Shown here: piece by piece, positions 1 to 7,013 of the stretch
How positions within the stretch are numbered: the first letter of the stretch is position 1
How the letters are laid out: every line of letters starts with the position of its first letter
From: Flavobacteriales bacterium
Lineage (GTDB): Bacteria; Bacteroidota; Bacteroidia; NS11-12g; UBA955
Assembly: GCA_947463095.1 (NCBI GenBank)
Contig: CANHRE010000009.1
Location: 1 to 51,506 of the forward strand
Direction: 5' to 3'
Length of the DNA: 51,506 nucleotides
Notes under the pieces: generated by a model
Told to the model about the DNA's origin: nothing
Seen by the model: only the letters and a program-made list of their open reading frames with translations
Database searches by the model: none
Made by a program: the position numbers and the translations under genes

Positions 1-587
1 GAAAGCCGCATCATGGTGGTGGTTTTCGGAGTATAATGCTCGGAGATGTCTTCCTTTATCAGAATCAGGCCTCGCTCATAAAGGCTTTTGATGAACTTCA
101 GCGGGTTTTTAATATCGGCCAGCTCGGATAGTTTATCCAGCACCACATAGGGCTGCTTAAGCAACAACTCGATGATGAGGTGTTCTTCTGCTGCCAGATC
201 GGGGAGCTCATCGGAGCGCGTATCAGGGTGCAGCACCAGGATGCTCTCGCTTTGCAGTCGCAGTGCGGCGGGCAAGGCTAGCGACATGATGTCGCCGGGG
301 TTGCCCATATAATAGTTAGAGAGCCATTCCCAAAAGCGCAGGTCATCATCACCCAAAAGCGGCTTATCGTCCAGGATGTGCAGGATGTAGCGCGCTTCGT
401 AACCTGCAGGTGGCCTTTCACCCAGCCTCAGGATGATGCCCGCATAGATTTTCTTCTTTCCAAACTGCACCACCACCCGCTTGCCGGGAACGGCTTCTTC
501 CTTCAGCTCCTCGGGAATACGGTAGGTATAAGTTTTTTCCAGGGACAGCGGCAGCAGGATGTCGGCAAAGAGCGTGGCGCGTTCCAT
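1..587 (-). CDS. priA: Primosomal protein N' (PriA), N-terminal part
   Basis: This frame is open from the ATG at 585-587 to the left edge, so about 195 residues are visible and the helicase part lies outside the window. PriA is the replication-restart helicase that reloads the replisome at stalled forks. The visible part matches the PriA N-terminal 3'-DNA-binding domain: near residues 8-25 it reads ADILLPLSLEKTYTYRIP, then a PGKRVVVQFGKKKIYAG segment typical of the family, followed by the start of the circularised winged-helix region. It lies downstream of dnaN in the same direction but is separated from it by an intrinsic terminator, so it probably has its own promoter. The identification rests on the N-terminal pattern only. 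Confidence 0.85.
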   Translation of the reverse strand, partial: MERATLFADILLPLSLEKTYTYRIPEELKEEAVPGKRVVVQFGKKKIYAGIILRLGERPPAGYEARYILHILDDKPLLGDDDLRFWEWLSNYYMGNPGDIMSLALPAALRLQSESILVLHPDTRSDELPDLAAEEHLIIELLLKQPYVVLDKLSELADIKNPLKFIKSLYERGLILIKEDISEHYTPKTTTMMRL

Positions 588-605
588 GGTTGTGTTCTTG
601 CGGAA

Positions 606-637
606 CAAAAAAACCGGAAGCGAAGCCACCGGTTTTC
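606..637 (-). terminator. Intrinsic terminator after dnaN
   Basis: On the minus strand AAAACCGG and CCGGTTTT (636-629 and 617-610) form an 8-bp stem around an 11-nt loop that can partly pair inside, followed by a run of T. It sits 20 nt past the dnaN stop and before the priA start, so it should end dnaN transcripts. Confidence 0.75.
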
Positions 638-657
638 CTATTCATCTTGATTGAATG

Positions 658-1779
658 TTAATAGTTGTTGAGCATCATGGGCATGATAAGCATCAGCATG
701 TCCTCATCTTTCTCAGGTTCACCGGGCATCACCAGTCCGGCTTTGCTTGGGGCTGCCAGACGCAGTTCAACGTTATCGCTGTCAATGTTGCCGAGCATGT
801 CGATGAGGAAGCGACCATTGAAGCCGATTTCCAAATCTTCTCCGTCGTAATCGCAGGCAAGCCGTTCCTGGGCTTCGTTAGCCATTTCGATGTCTTCGGC
901 ACCTACCTGCAAATCGCTGCCGGCAATTTTCAAACGCACCTGATGGGTGGTTTTGCTGGCGAAAATGCCGATACGGCGCAGGGTGCTCACCAAATCCATG
1001 CGGCGCACGGAAAGAATTTTATCGTTCCCGGTGGGAATTACTGCTTTGTAATCGGGATAGCGTTCGTCAATAAGGCGGCAAATCAGACGGGTCTTATCAT
1101 AGGTGAAGAACACGTTCGATTTGTTCCACTCGATGGTTACTGGTGTATCATCGTTGTTAATAGATGAACGCAGTAGGTTTAGGGCTTTTTTTGGAATGAT
1201 GAAGTGGTTTTCGGCACCAGGTTTTACATCATTGCGGGTAAAACGCACCAGCTTGTTGGCATCGGTGGCCACGAAGGTGATGCTGTCGTTGCCCAATTCC
1301 ACATAAACACCGGTAAGGGCAATACGCAATTCATCGCTGCCGGTGGCAAAAAGGGTTTTGGAAATGGCGCGCAGCAGCAGGTTGCAGGGCATATTGAACG
1401 AGGAATCACCTTCCACAGCAGGGGTTTGAGGGAAGTCAATTCCGCTCTGGCCAGGCATTTTATAGCGGCCAACGCCTGTGGTTACCTCGATGGTGAAATG
1501 TTCCTCATCAACCGTAAAAGTTACGGGCTGTTCGGGAAGATTTCTAAGATAATCAATGATGATTTTGCTGGGCACAGCCACCTGAATATCTTCTTTACTG
1601 TCCACCGACATGCTGGTGGTCATGGAGGTTTCGAGGTCGGTGGAGGTAATGGTCAATACGCCGCCTTTGATATCGAAGAGAAAATTTTCAAGAATGGGCA
1701 GAACCGGCTTGGAAACGATGGCTCCGTTTACCTTGAGCAGGTGCTGCAGCAACTCGGACGATTGTACGATGAACTTCAT
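658..1779 (-). CDS. dnaN: DNA polymerase III beta subunit (sliding clamp)
   Basis: The protein has 373 residues, normal for a bacterial beta clamp, and aligns by eye over its full length. It starts MKFIVQSSELLQHLLKVNGA and ends in the family pattern LMLIMPMMLNNY, where the final residues resemble the conserved P-M-R/M-L clamp C-terminus. The dimeric ring tethers DNA polymerase III and other partners to DNA. Three repeated clamp folds of about 120 residues are expected from the length. The ATG at 1777-1779 gives the usual start. The gene lies 94 nt downstream of a DivIC-like gene, a spacer holding two degenerate DnaA-box-like 9-mers, and it is followed by a terminator. Confidence 0.96.
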   Translation of the reverse strand: MKFIVQSSELLQHLLKVNGAIVSKPVLPILENFLFDIKGGVLTITSTDLETSMTTSMSVDSKEDIQVAVPSKIIIDYLRNLPEQPVTFTVDEEHFTIEVTTGVGRYKMPGQSGIDFPQTPAVEGDSSFNMPCNLLLRAISKTLFATGSDELRIALTGVYVELGNDSITFVATDANKLVRFTRNDVKPGAENHFIIPKKALNLLRSSINNDDTPVTIEWNKSNVFFTYDKTRLICRLIDERYPDYKAVIPTGNDKILSVRRMDLVSTLRRIGIFASKTTHQVRLKIAGSDLQVGAEDIEMANEAQERLACDYDGEDLEIGFNGRFLIDMLGNIDSDNVELRLAAPSKAGLVMPGEPEKDEDMLMLIMPMMLNNY

Positions 1780-1873
1780 AGGTTGCAGGTAATAACAAGC
1801 GCAAGGATAGGAATTTTCAGGGTGAAGCTATGCACAAAATCCCCCAGTTATGAACAAGTGAACGCGAGGTTGT

Positions 1874-2170
1874 TTACCGGGCTTCTGGTTCCGGTTCGGC
1901 AATGATGTACAGGTCCTCATCATCTTTTTTCATCAGGTATTTTTCCCTGCCGAAGCGCTCCAGATTGCGCATGTTTCCAAAAAGATCCTGACGTTCCCTG
2001 CGGGACTTTTCAATGGCTTTCTGGTAGTATGCCTGTTGTGCTTCCAAATCTTGTATTTCCTGTCGCACCTGAAAACGGTAAATCAGGTTGTTGCCGTCAA
2101 AAACCAACATCCATATGGCATAAAAGCCCAATAAAATCCAGTATCGGTTGCGAAAAATGCGCTCGCTCAT
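1874..2170 (-). CDS. Septum formation initiator, DivIC/FtsB family
   Basis: This 98-residue protein has a short cytoplasmic N-terminus, one membrane segment at about residues 10-27 (YWILLGFYAIWMLVF), and a charged coiled coil at about 33-70 rich in Q, E, K and R. That is the architecture of DivIC/FtsB, bitopic divisome proteins that bridge FtsL and FtsQ at the septum. The C-terminal segment contains LERFGREKYLMKKDDEDLY, similar to the conserved 'R-E-x-Y-x-x-x-x-x-G/D-E' end of the family. The C-terminus is proline and glutamate rich. It lies 68 nt downstream of the PTPS/QueD gene and 94 nt upstream of dnaN. The family call is firm, but the exact orthologue (DivIC or FtsB) is not. Confidence 0.85.
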   Translation of the reverse strand: MSERIFRNRYWILLGFYAIWMLVFDGNNLIYRFQVRQEIQDLEAQQAYYQKAIEKSRRERQDLFGNMRNLERFGREKYLMKKDDEDLYIIAEPEPEAR

Positions 2171-2238
2171 GCTCCTACAAAATTCAGCAGTAATTTCTTT
2201 CCTTTTTCCACCGGTGAATGCTTTATGTAAGCTTAACG

Positions 2239-2670
2239 CTACACTTCGAATTCGCCGTAAAATTCAACGAAGTTCTGTTCTGTTTCGTACAACAGTACTT
2301 TATGCAGCCTGCAATTGGCAGGCAACTTAGGCGCAATGCGCTGCCAGATAGCAGTAGCAATATGTTCAATGCTGGGCATGATGCCTTTCAGGAAGGGAAC
2401 ATCTTCGTTCAGGTTTCGGTGATCCAAATGGTCAACTACTTCTTCCTGAATGATGCGCTTCAACAGCTTCAAATCCATGATGAAGCCAGTATCAGGGTTG
2501 GGTGTTCCTTTTACTGTAACAAACAGATCAAAGTTGTGCCCATGCCAGTTTGCGTTGGCACATTTACCGAAGACGGCCTCATTTTCTTCGGGCGTCCACG
2601 CATCGTTGTACAGTTTATGGGCTGCGTTGAAATGTTCTTTTCTGGTGATGTACAGTAGGGGCTTACTCAC
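2239..2670 (-). CDS. 6-pyruvoyl-tetrahydropterin synthase / QueD family enzyme
   Basis: The 143-residue protein has the zinc-binding histidines of the PTPS/QueD fold: H18 in FNAAH and H43 and H45 in NWHGHN, with candidate catalytic C37 in GKCANAN. Family members convert dihydroneopterin triphosphate either to 6-pyruvoyl-tetrahydropterin or to 6-carboxy-tetrahydropterin, the second step of queuosine synthesis. The spacing C-A-N-A-N-W-H-G-H resembles the PTPS form, but without queC, queE or folE nearby the product cannot be decided. The only start that keeps the conserved N-terminus is a GTG at 2668-2670. It follows the cysteine desulfurase by 20 nt and is probably co-transcribed with it. Confidence 0.85.
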   Translation of the reverse strand: MSKPLLYITRKEHFNAAHKLYNDAWTPEENEAVFGKCANANWHGHNFDLFVTVKGTPNPDTGFIMDLKLLKRIIQEEVVDHLDHRNLNEDVPFLKGIMPSIEHIATAIWQRIAPKLPANCRLHKVLLYETEQNFVEFYGEFEV

Positions 2671-2690
2671 AATTTCTGCGCAGGATTATG

Positions 2691-3848
2691 TTAAAGTGAC
2701 TGCTTCAGGTTTTCCGCAGCTGGATACCACTGGGTCAGGGTCTGGACAGTTTTTAATATATCGTCGGCGGTATTGAATTTGCCGAAACTGAAGCGAATGG
2801 TGGTCCGTGTAGGGTCTGCACCAATGCCCTTCATCACATGAGACCCTCCTACAGCGCCGCTGCTGCATGCGCTGCCGCCGGACGCAGAAATTCCCGCCAG
2901 ATCCAGGTTGAACAGTAAAACTGCTCCCTGCGGATTGTTCGGGAACGATACACTCAATACAGTGTAAAGGCTACTTCCTTCTGCATCGCCATTGAATCGT
3001 GTATCAGCAATCTTATTTTTCAACTCGTTTATCATCAATTCCTTGAGGGAAAGGATGTGTTTTTTCTTCTTTTCCAGATCGCGGTAGCTGATTTCAAGCG
3101 CTTTGGCCAGTCCTACAATGCCATACACATTTTCAGTTCCGCCTCTAAGCTCGCGCTCTTGTGCACCTCCAGTGATGTAGGCGCGCACGCGATTCTTTTT
3201 GTTCATATAAATGAACCCTACACCCTTAGGTCCATTGAATTTATGAGCGCCACAAACCATAAAGTCAACGGGTAGTTCCGATAGTTTGAATTCGTAATGT
3301 CCCATGGTTTGTACAGTATCGGTATGGAAATAGGCCTGGTATGATCTGCACAGGGCACCGGCACGCTCCAGATCCAGCAGGTTCCCGATTTCATTATTGC
3401 CATGCATCAGGCTTACCAAGGCATTGGGGTATTGTTGCAATAGCGTTTCGAGGTGTTTAAAATCGACATGACCATGCGCATCCAATTGCACCAGGTGCAT
3501 CTGTATTTTTCCTTCGTGGTGCAGTTCTTCTACCGTATGCAATACGGCATGGTGTTCAATGGGGCTGGTGATGATGTGCTGGACACCCAGGCTGCTAACG
3601 GCGCCGCGCAGCGCCATGTTGTCTGCTTCTGTACCTCCGCTGGTGAACGTGATTTCGCCGGGTGAACAACCCAGCAAAGTAGCCACCTTGCTGCGGCTTT
3701 CCTCGATCAGGGCTTTTACCTTCCGGCCATGTGCATGAGCCGAGCTGGGGTTGCCGTAATAGTCTTTCAGGACAGTTATCATAGCTTCCAGAACCTCCGG
3801 GTCTATGGGGGTAGTGGCGGCATTGTCCAGGTAAATGCGTTCTTCCAT
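2691..3848 (-). CDS. Cysteine desulfurase, NifS/IscS family
   Basis: This 385-residue PLP enzyme takes sulfur from L-cysteine for Fe-S clusters and thiolated cofactors. It begins with IYLDNAATTPIDPEV, typical of the class-V aminotransferase fold. The PLP lysine is K203 in CGAHKFNGPKGVGF and the persulfide cysteine is C328 in SGGSACSSGA, the long-loop arrangement of IscS/NifS (class I) rather than SufS. No iscU, iscA or hscA gene is adjacent. Its ATG overlaps the agmatinase stop by one base (TAATG), which suggests translational coupling, and the PTPS/QueD gene follows by 20 nt. Confidence 0.93.
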   Translation of the reverse strand: MEERIYLDNAATTPIDPEVLEAMITVLKDYYGNPSSAHAHGRKVKALIEESRSKVATLLGCSPGEITFTSGGTEADNMALRGAVSSLGVQHIITSPIEHHAVLHTVEELHHEGKIQMHLVQLDAHGHVDFKHLETLLQQYPNALVSLMHGNNEIGNLLDLERAGALCRSYQAYFHTDTVQTMGHYEFKLSELPVDFMVCGAHKFNGPKGVGFIYMNKKNRVRAYITGGAQERELRGGTENVYGIVGLAKALEISYRDLEKKKKHILSLKELMINELKNKIADTRFNGDAEGSSLYTVLSVSFPNNPQGAVLLFNLDLAGISASGGSACSSGAVGGSHVMKGIGADPTRTTIRFSFGKFNTADDILKTVQTLTQWYPAAENLKQSL

Positions 3849-4741
3849 TAAATGCTTTTGTTCAGATGCAGGTATCCAAGAATGCGATACAGCAGTTTTG
3901 CCATGCTGAATTCGCTGATGATATCGGTGTCGCGCGGTGCGATTTCCACTATGTCAAATCCCACAATGTTGCGTTGTTCGGCAAGTTTCTGCAGGAATTT
4001 ACAACCCTGCCACCAGGTGAGTCCTCCAGGTTCTGCGGTGCCAACTGCAGGAACCACCGAAGGATCAAAGCCATCGGCATCAATGGTGAGGTATACATTA
4101 GGGCCAAGACTGGCGATGGCAGCATCCATCCATGCATCGCCATCCTGAATTTGATGGGCGTACCAGGTATGAATGCGGTCGGAGCTGCGTATCAATTCGG
4201 CTTCTTCGCGGCATTGGGCACGAATGCCAACCTGTACCAACGGTACACCCAGTTCATGCACACGGGCCATCACCGAAGCATGCGAAAAAGGGTTGTCGTG
4301 GTAGCTCATTCTTAAGTCGCTGTGCGCGTCTATCTGCACCACATGCACATCGGGATAACGCTCAAGAAAGGCTTCAACAAAACCGAGGGTAACAGTATGT
4401 TCTGCACCCAGCGACACTACATATTTGCCCGCCTGCAGAAGCTTGCGGGTTTCATCGCGGATAAGGTCTATGGCTGCTCGGTTGTTCAGGCCACCAAATT
4501 GTATTTCAGGAAGGGTGCAAATGCCGAAATCCTTGTAGCATTCGCTATGGAGCATCTCGTCGTAAAATTCTACAAAATGTGATGCGGAAACAACAGCAGC
4601 AGGTCCTTTCGCAGAACCTTCTAAGTAAGAACTGGTATGTTCGTAAGGCACTTGCTGGATGACCACCTTGCTGTCGGAGAAGCTATGCAACTCGGGTTCG
4701 GTGATGCCAAGGAAGTTATGTTCAGGTGAAAGAAACTCCAT
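3848..4741 (-). CDS. speB: Agmatinase (ureohydrolase family)
   Basis: The protein has 297 residues and the dimanganese site of the arginase/agmatinase fold: H115 in LGAEHTVT, D138-A-H140-S-D142, and D221-A-D223 in DADGFDP. The segment VGTAEPGGLTW is typical of agmatinase. The enzyme should hydrolyse agmatine to putrescine and urea in the cytoplasm. The usual GGEHS motif reads GAEHT here, a mild departure. It is the first gene of a leftward group with the cysteine desulfurase, whose start overlaps its stop. A -7 box (TAACTTTG) lies 17 nt before its ATG. Guanidinobutyrase or another ureohydrolase activity is possible. Confidence 0.88.
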   Translation of the reverse strand: MEFLSPEHNFLGITEPELHSFSDSKVVIQQVPYEHTSSYLEGSAKGPAAVVSASHFVEFYDEMLHSECYKDFGICTLPEIQFGGLNNRAAIDLIRDETRKLLQAGKYVVSLGAEHTVTLGFVEAFLERYPDVHVVQIDAHSDLRMSYHDNPFSHASVMARVHELGVPLVQVGIRAQCREEAELIRSSDRIHTWYAHQIQDGDAWMDAAIASLGPNVYLTIDADGFDPSVVPAVGTAEPGGLTWWQGCKFLQKLAEQRNIVGFDIVEIAPRDTDIISEFSMAKLLYRILGYLHLNKSI

Positions 4742-4758
4742 CTTCGAGGATGATGCTG

Positions 4759-4766
4759 CAAAGTTA
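4759..4766 (-). promoter_or_regulatory. Candidate -7 box for speB
   Basis: The minus strand reads TAACTTTG, an exact match to the Bacteroidota -7 consensus TAnnTTTG, ending 17 nt before the agmatinase ATG. No convincing -33 TTG was found. Confidence 0.5.
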
Positions 4767-4804
4767 CCTAATTCCGTGCAGCCTTAACGCATGGTAAGGG
4801 CATG

Positions 4805-4831
4805 AAAAAGGCGACCTTAGGTCGCCTTTTT
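4805..4831 (-). terminator. Intrinsic terminator after efp
   Basis: GGCGACC at 4810-4816 and GGTCGCC at 4820-4826 form a perfect 7-bp stem with a TTA loop, flanked by AAAAA and TTTTT. It lies 22 nt past the efp stop and can also work in the other direction. Confidence 0.9.
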
Positions 4832-4853
4832 ACGTGAATAATGATGTAAACGC

Positions 4854-5417
4854 TTATCCCTTCACCCGTTCCATGTAATCGCCGGTGCGGGTATCGATGC
4901 GTATTTTGTCGCCGGTGGCACAAAACAGAGGTACCATCACGGTAGCTCCGGTTTCAACGGTGGCAGGTTTTAATGTATTGGTTGCAGTATCGCCACGCAC
5001 ACCGGGTTCTGTGTAGGTAACTTCCAGTGTAACGTTTACCGGAGCCTGGGCACCAATAACCTGTTCTCCTTCAAAAGAGGCCATAATGGTATCGCCTTCT
5101 TTCATGAATTTGGCACCTTCTCCAAAAGCTATTTTGTTGATGGGTAACTGGTCGTAAGTATCGTTGTCCATGCAAACAAAGGAGTCACCTTCTTCATATA
5201 AGTATTGAAGTTCTTTTGTTTCTATGCGCACCAGCGTTACGTCTTCGTCGGCATTGTAACGGTATTCCGTTTGCTTGCCCGTCTTCACGTTTCGCATCTT
5301 AGCCTGGTAGAATGCGCGTAGGTTCCCGGGAGTACGATGCTGGATTTCCATGATCTGGCATAGCTCCCCGTTATGACGGATAAAGCTGCCTGATCCTAAA
5401 TCTTTTGGTTTAGCCAT
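4854..5417 (-). CDS. efp: Elongation factor P
   Basis: The 187-residue protein has the three OB/KOW-like domains of EF-P, ending in TGDKIRIDTRTGDYMERV, the family signature. EF-P enters the ribosomal E site and relieves stalling at polyproline stretches. The domain I loop that reaches the peptidyl transferase centre reads T-P-G-N32-L-R34-A-F, so the lysine of the E. coli PGKGQA loop is replaced by asparagine, with an arginine two residues later. The charged tip and its modification must therefore differ from the EpmA/EpmB lysylation and EarP rhamnosylation types. A -7 box (TATCTTTG) lies 17 nt before the ATG in the 31-nt gap behind the glycosyltransferase gene, so efp probably has its own promoter. 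Confidence 0.95.
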   Translation of the reverse strand: MAKPKDLGSGSFIRHNGELCQIMEIQHRTPGNLRAFYQAKMRNVKTGKQTEYRYNADEDVTLVRIETKELQYLYEEGDSFVCMDNDTYDQLPINKIAFGEGAKFMKEGDTIMASFEGEQVIGAQAPVNVTLEVTYTEPGVRGDTATNTLKPATVETGATVMVPLFCATGDKIRIDTRTGDYMERVKG

Positions 5418-5434
5418 AAGGAATGAATAGTGAG

Positions 5435-5442
5435 CAAAGATA
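5435..5442 (-). promoter_or_regulatory. Candidate -7 box for efp
   Basis: The minus strand reads TATCTTTG, an exact TAnnTTTG match, 17 nt before the efp ATG and just past the stop of the upstream glycosyltransferase gene. Confidence 0.5.
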
Positions 5443-5448
5443 AGTTAT

Positions 5449-6942
5449 TCAGTGCTGCCTGAACACCACGAGGGTAGTGTCGCCATAGGGCTGAAGTGAA
5501 TATACGATGGTACCAGGATATCCCTGACGCTTGGGCCCGCGCAGATTCTCAATCAGATACTCGGCACTGTCACGCGGTACGGGTAAAATTCTACGCCTTT
5601 GTTCCAGCTTCATGATTTGCATGTTATTCCAGATACCGCCATCCCAGGCATACACTTTTATGGAATCGCTGCGCCCAGCTGCCAATTTTTCCAAAGCAGT
5701 GCGGTACCCTAACCCCCAATAGTCCATTTCCCAGCGTTCATGCAGTTTTTTTTGCCCTGTAGGATAGACTTCGTTGAAGAAGCACATCTGATGCGGATGT
5801 CCGCGCAATACATGAAACAGTGCAACAGTGAGGGTCAGGAAGGCAGCAAGCAGTTGCAGTTGCTTTTGTCTGTCAAGGTAATGCAGGGCCGAGGCTCCCA
5901 GTATGGCGCACATAGGCCAGAGGAAATAGTAATGCCTCCAGCCGTCGTACATGGGTGCATGCATGGCTATGGCCAGCAGCACGGGTGCCGCCAGTAGTAT
6001 CCACAACATCCAGTGCCAGCGGCTGAATTGGAAAGGAATCAGCCCAATAAGCACGAATAGAACCATTAATATGGGCGTGGTGGCAAACATCCACACCGGT
6101 AAATACCACCACGGCGTTTGCTTGGACCATAGGTAAACCCCGTCGGTAAGTGTTCCCCAGGGCCAGGGAAAGCGGCTGGCGGTAAACAGCACTTCCTGAA
6201 GGTTTACCAGAGGATTGAGCCATAGATAGGGATAAAATGCCAGCAGAGTAATCAAGGTTAAGCCCAGTCCGATAGCAGCATGTTTAAGAAGGCTATTCCA
6301 GGATGGCTTATATAAAATGGCCCAGCTTAAACCCGCCAGCGCCGGCAGGTACAATCCCTGTATCCTTAGGGTGGACATGATTCCGGAAACCACGCAAAAC
6401 CAAAGGAAGGAGCTCATTCGGTTTTCCTTCAGCCAGCAATGCAGGTGCCACAGCGCCCATGCAAACAAAGCCATGAACAGGGCATCTTTGGAATTGTAGC
6501 AATTGTCGGCGAAAATCCTGGGATGCAGGGCATAAAAACCGGCGGCAAATAAGGCTATACGGGCAGAACTGTACATGCCGAATACCACCCGGTAAATGGC
6601 TATCAGAGAGGAACTGCAAAGCAGAAACAACAGTACATGACGCAAAAGCAGATAACCGCGTGCATCACTGATTCCAAAGAATTGCTCCAGCCAGAAGCTG
6701 CCTGTTTCAAACACAGGACCGTAATAGCGGTGCTCCAGAATACCCATGTCACCACGGCTGATGAACTGATTGTTTACAATACCAATGCCGCGCTGGGTCA
6801 TCTCGTCCAGTGGTACTCCGTAGTCGGGGAGCATCCACAATCCACCTGCGGTGAATAGCAAAAAAGCCAAACGTGCCAGGCCATGGGTTCCTTTGAACCC
6901 TTTAGTCAGGCGGTATGTCAATGCCGAAAGCGTATCTTTCAA
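5449..6942 (-). CDS. Multi-pass membrane glycosyltransferase, GT-C fold (PMT/GT39-like)
   Basis: This 497-residue protein has about ten hydrophobic segments. An acidic pair, D46-E47 in GVPLDEMTQ, lies in the first extracytoplasmic loop, where GT-C enzymes keep their catalytic acid. The region NEVYPTGQKKLHERWEMDYW followed by LGYRTALEKL resembles the C-terminal part of GT39-type proteins. It should transfer a sugar from a polyprenyl-phosphate donor on the periplasmic side, but the acceptor is unknown. The frame first opens at a TTG (6940-6942) shortly after an in-frame stop, and the next ATG would cut the first membrane segment. It lies 71 nt downstream of gcvP and 31 nt upstream of efp, neither of which hints at its substrate. 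Confidence 0.7.
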   Translation of the reverse strand: MKDTLSALTYRLTKGFKGTHGLARLAFLLFTAGGLWMLPDYGVPLDEMTQRGIGIVNNQFISRGDMGILEHRYYGPVFETGSFWLEQFFGISDARGYLLLRHVLLFLLCSSSLIAIYRVVFGMYSSARIALFAAGFYALHPRIFADNCYNSKDALFMALFAWALWHLHCWLKENRMSSFLWFCVVSGIMSTLRIQGLYLPALAGLSWAILYKPSWNSLLKHAAIGLGLTLITLLAFYPYLWLNPLVNLQEVLFTASRFPWPWGTLTDGVYLWSKQTPWWYLPVWMFATTPILMVLFVLIGLIPFQFSRWHWMLWILLAAPVLLAIAMHAPMYDGWRHYYFLWPMCAILGASALHYLDRQKQLQLLAAFLTLTVALFHVLRGHPHQMCFFNEVYPTGQKKLHERWEMDYWGLGYRTALEKLAAGRSDSIKVYAWDGGIWNNMQIMKLEQRRRILPVPRDSAEYLIENLRGPKRQGYPGTIVYSLQPYGDTTLVVFRQH

Positions 6943-6966
6943 GGAACCGCGGGATTAGGAATTTAA

Positions 6967-7006
6967 GCACATCCCCGGAGCCTGGAATAGGCCGCCGGGG
7001 TTGTGC
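6967..7006 (-). other. Long inverted repeat after gcvP without a T-tract
   Basis: GCAC, CCCCGG and CCT at 6967-6983 pair with AGG, CCGGGG and GTGC at 6989-7006, giving an interrupted GC-rich stem 8 nt past the gcvP stop. The following bases on the minus strand are TTAAATTCC rather than a T-run, so it may be a weak terminator or a 3'-end stabilising hairpin. Confidence 0.45.
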
Positions 7007-7013
7007 ATCAGGG

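Noticed and set aside
1204-1905. 233-codon plus-strand ORF opposite dnaN
   Set aside because: It covers dnaN and its upstream spacer, with no domain or promoter evidence.
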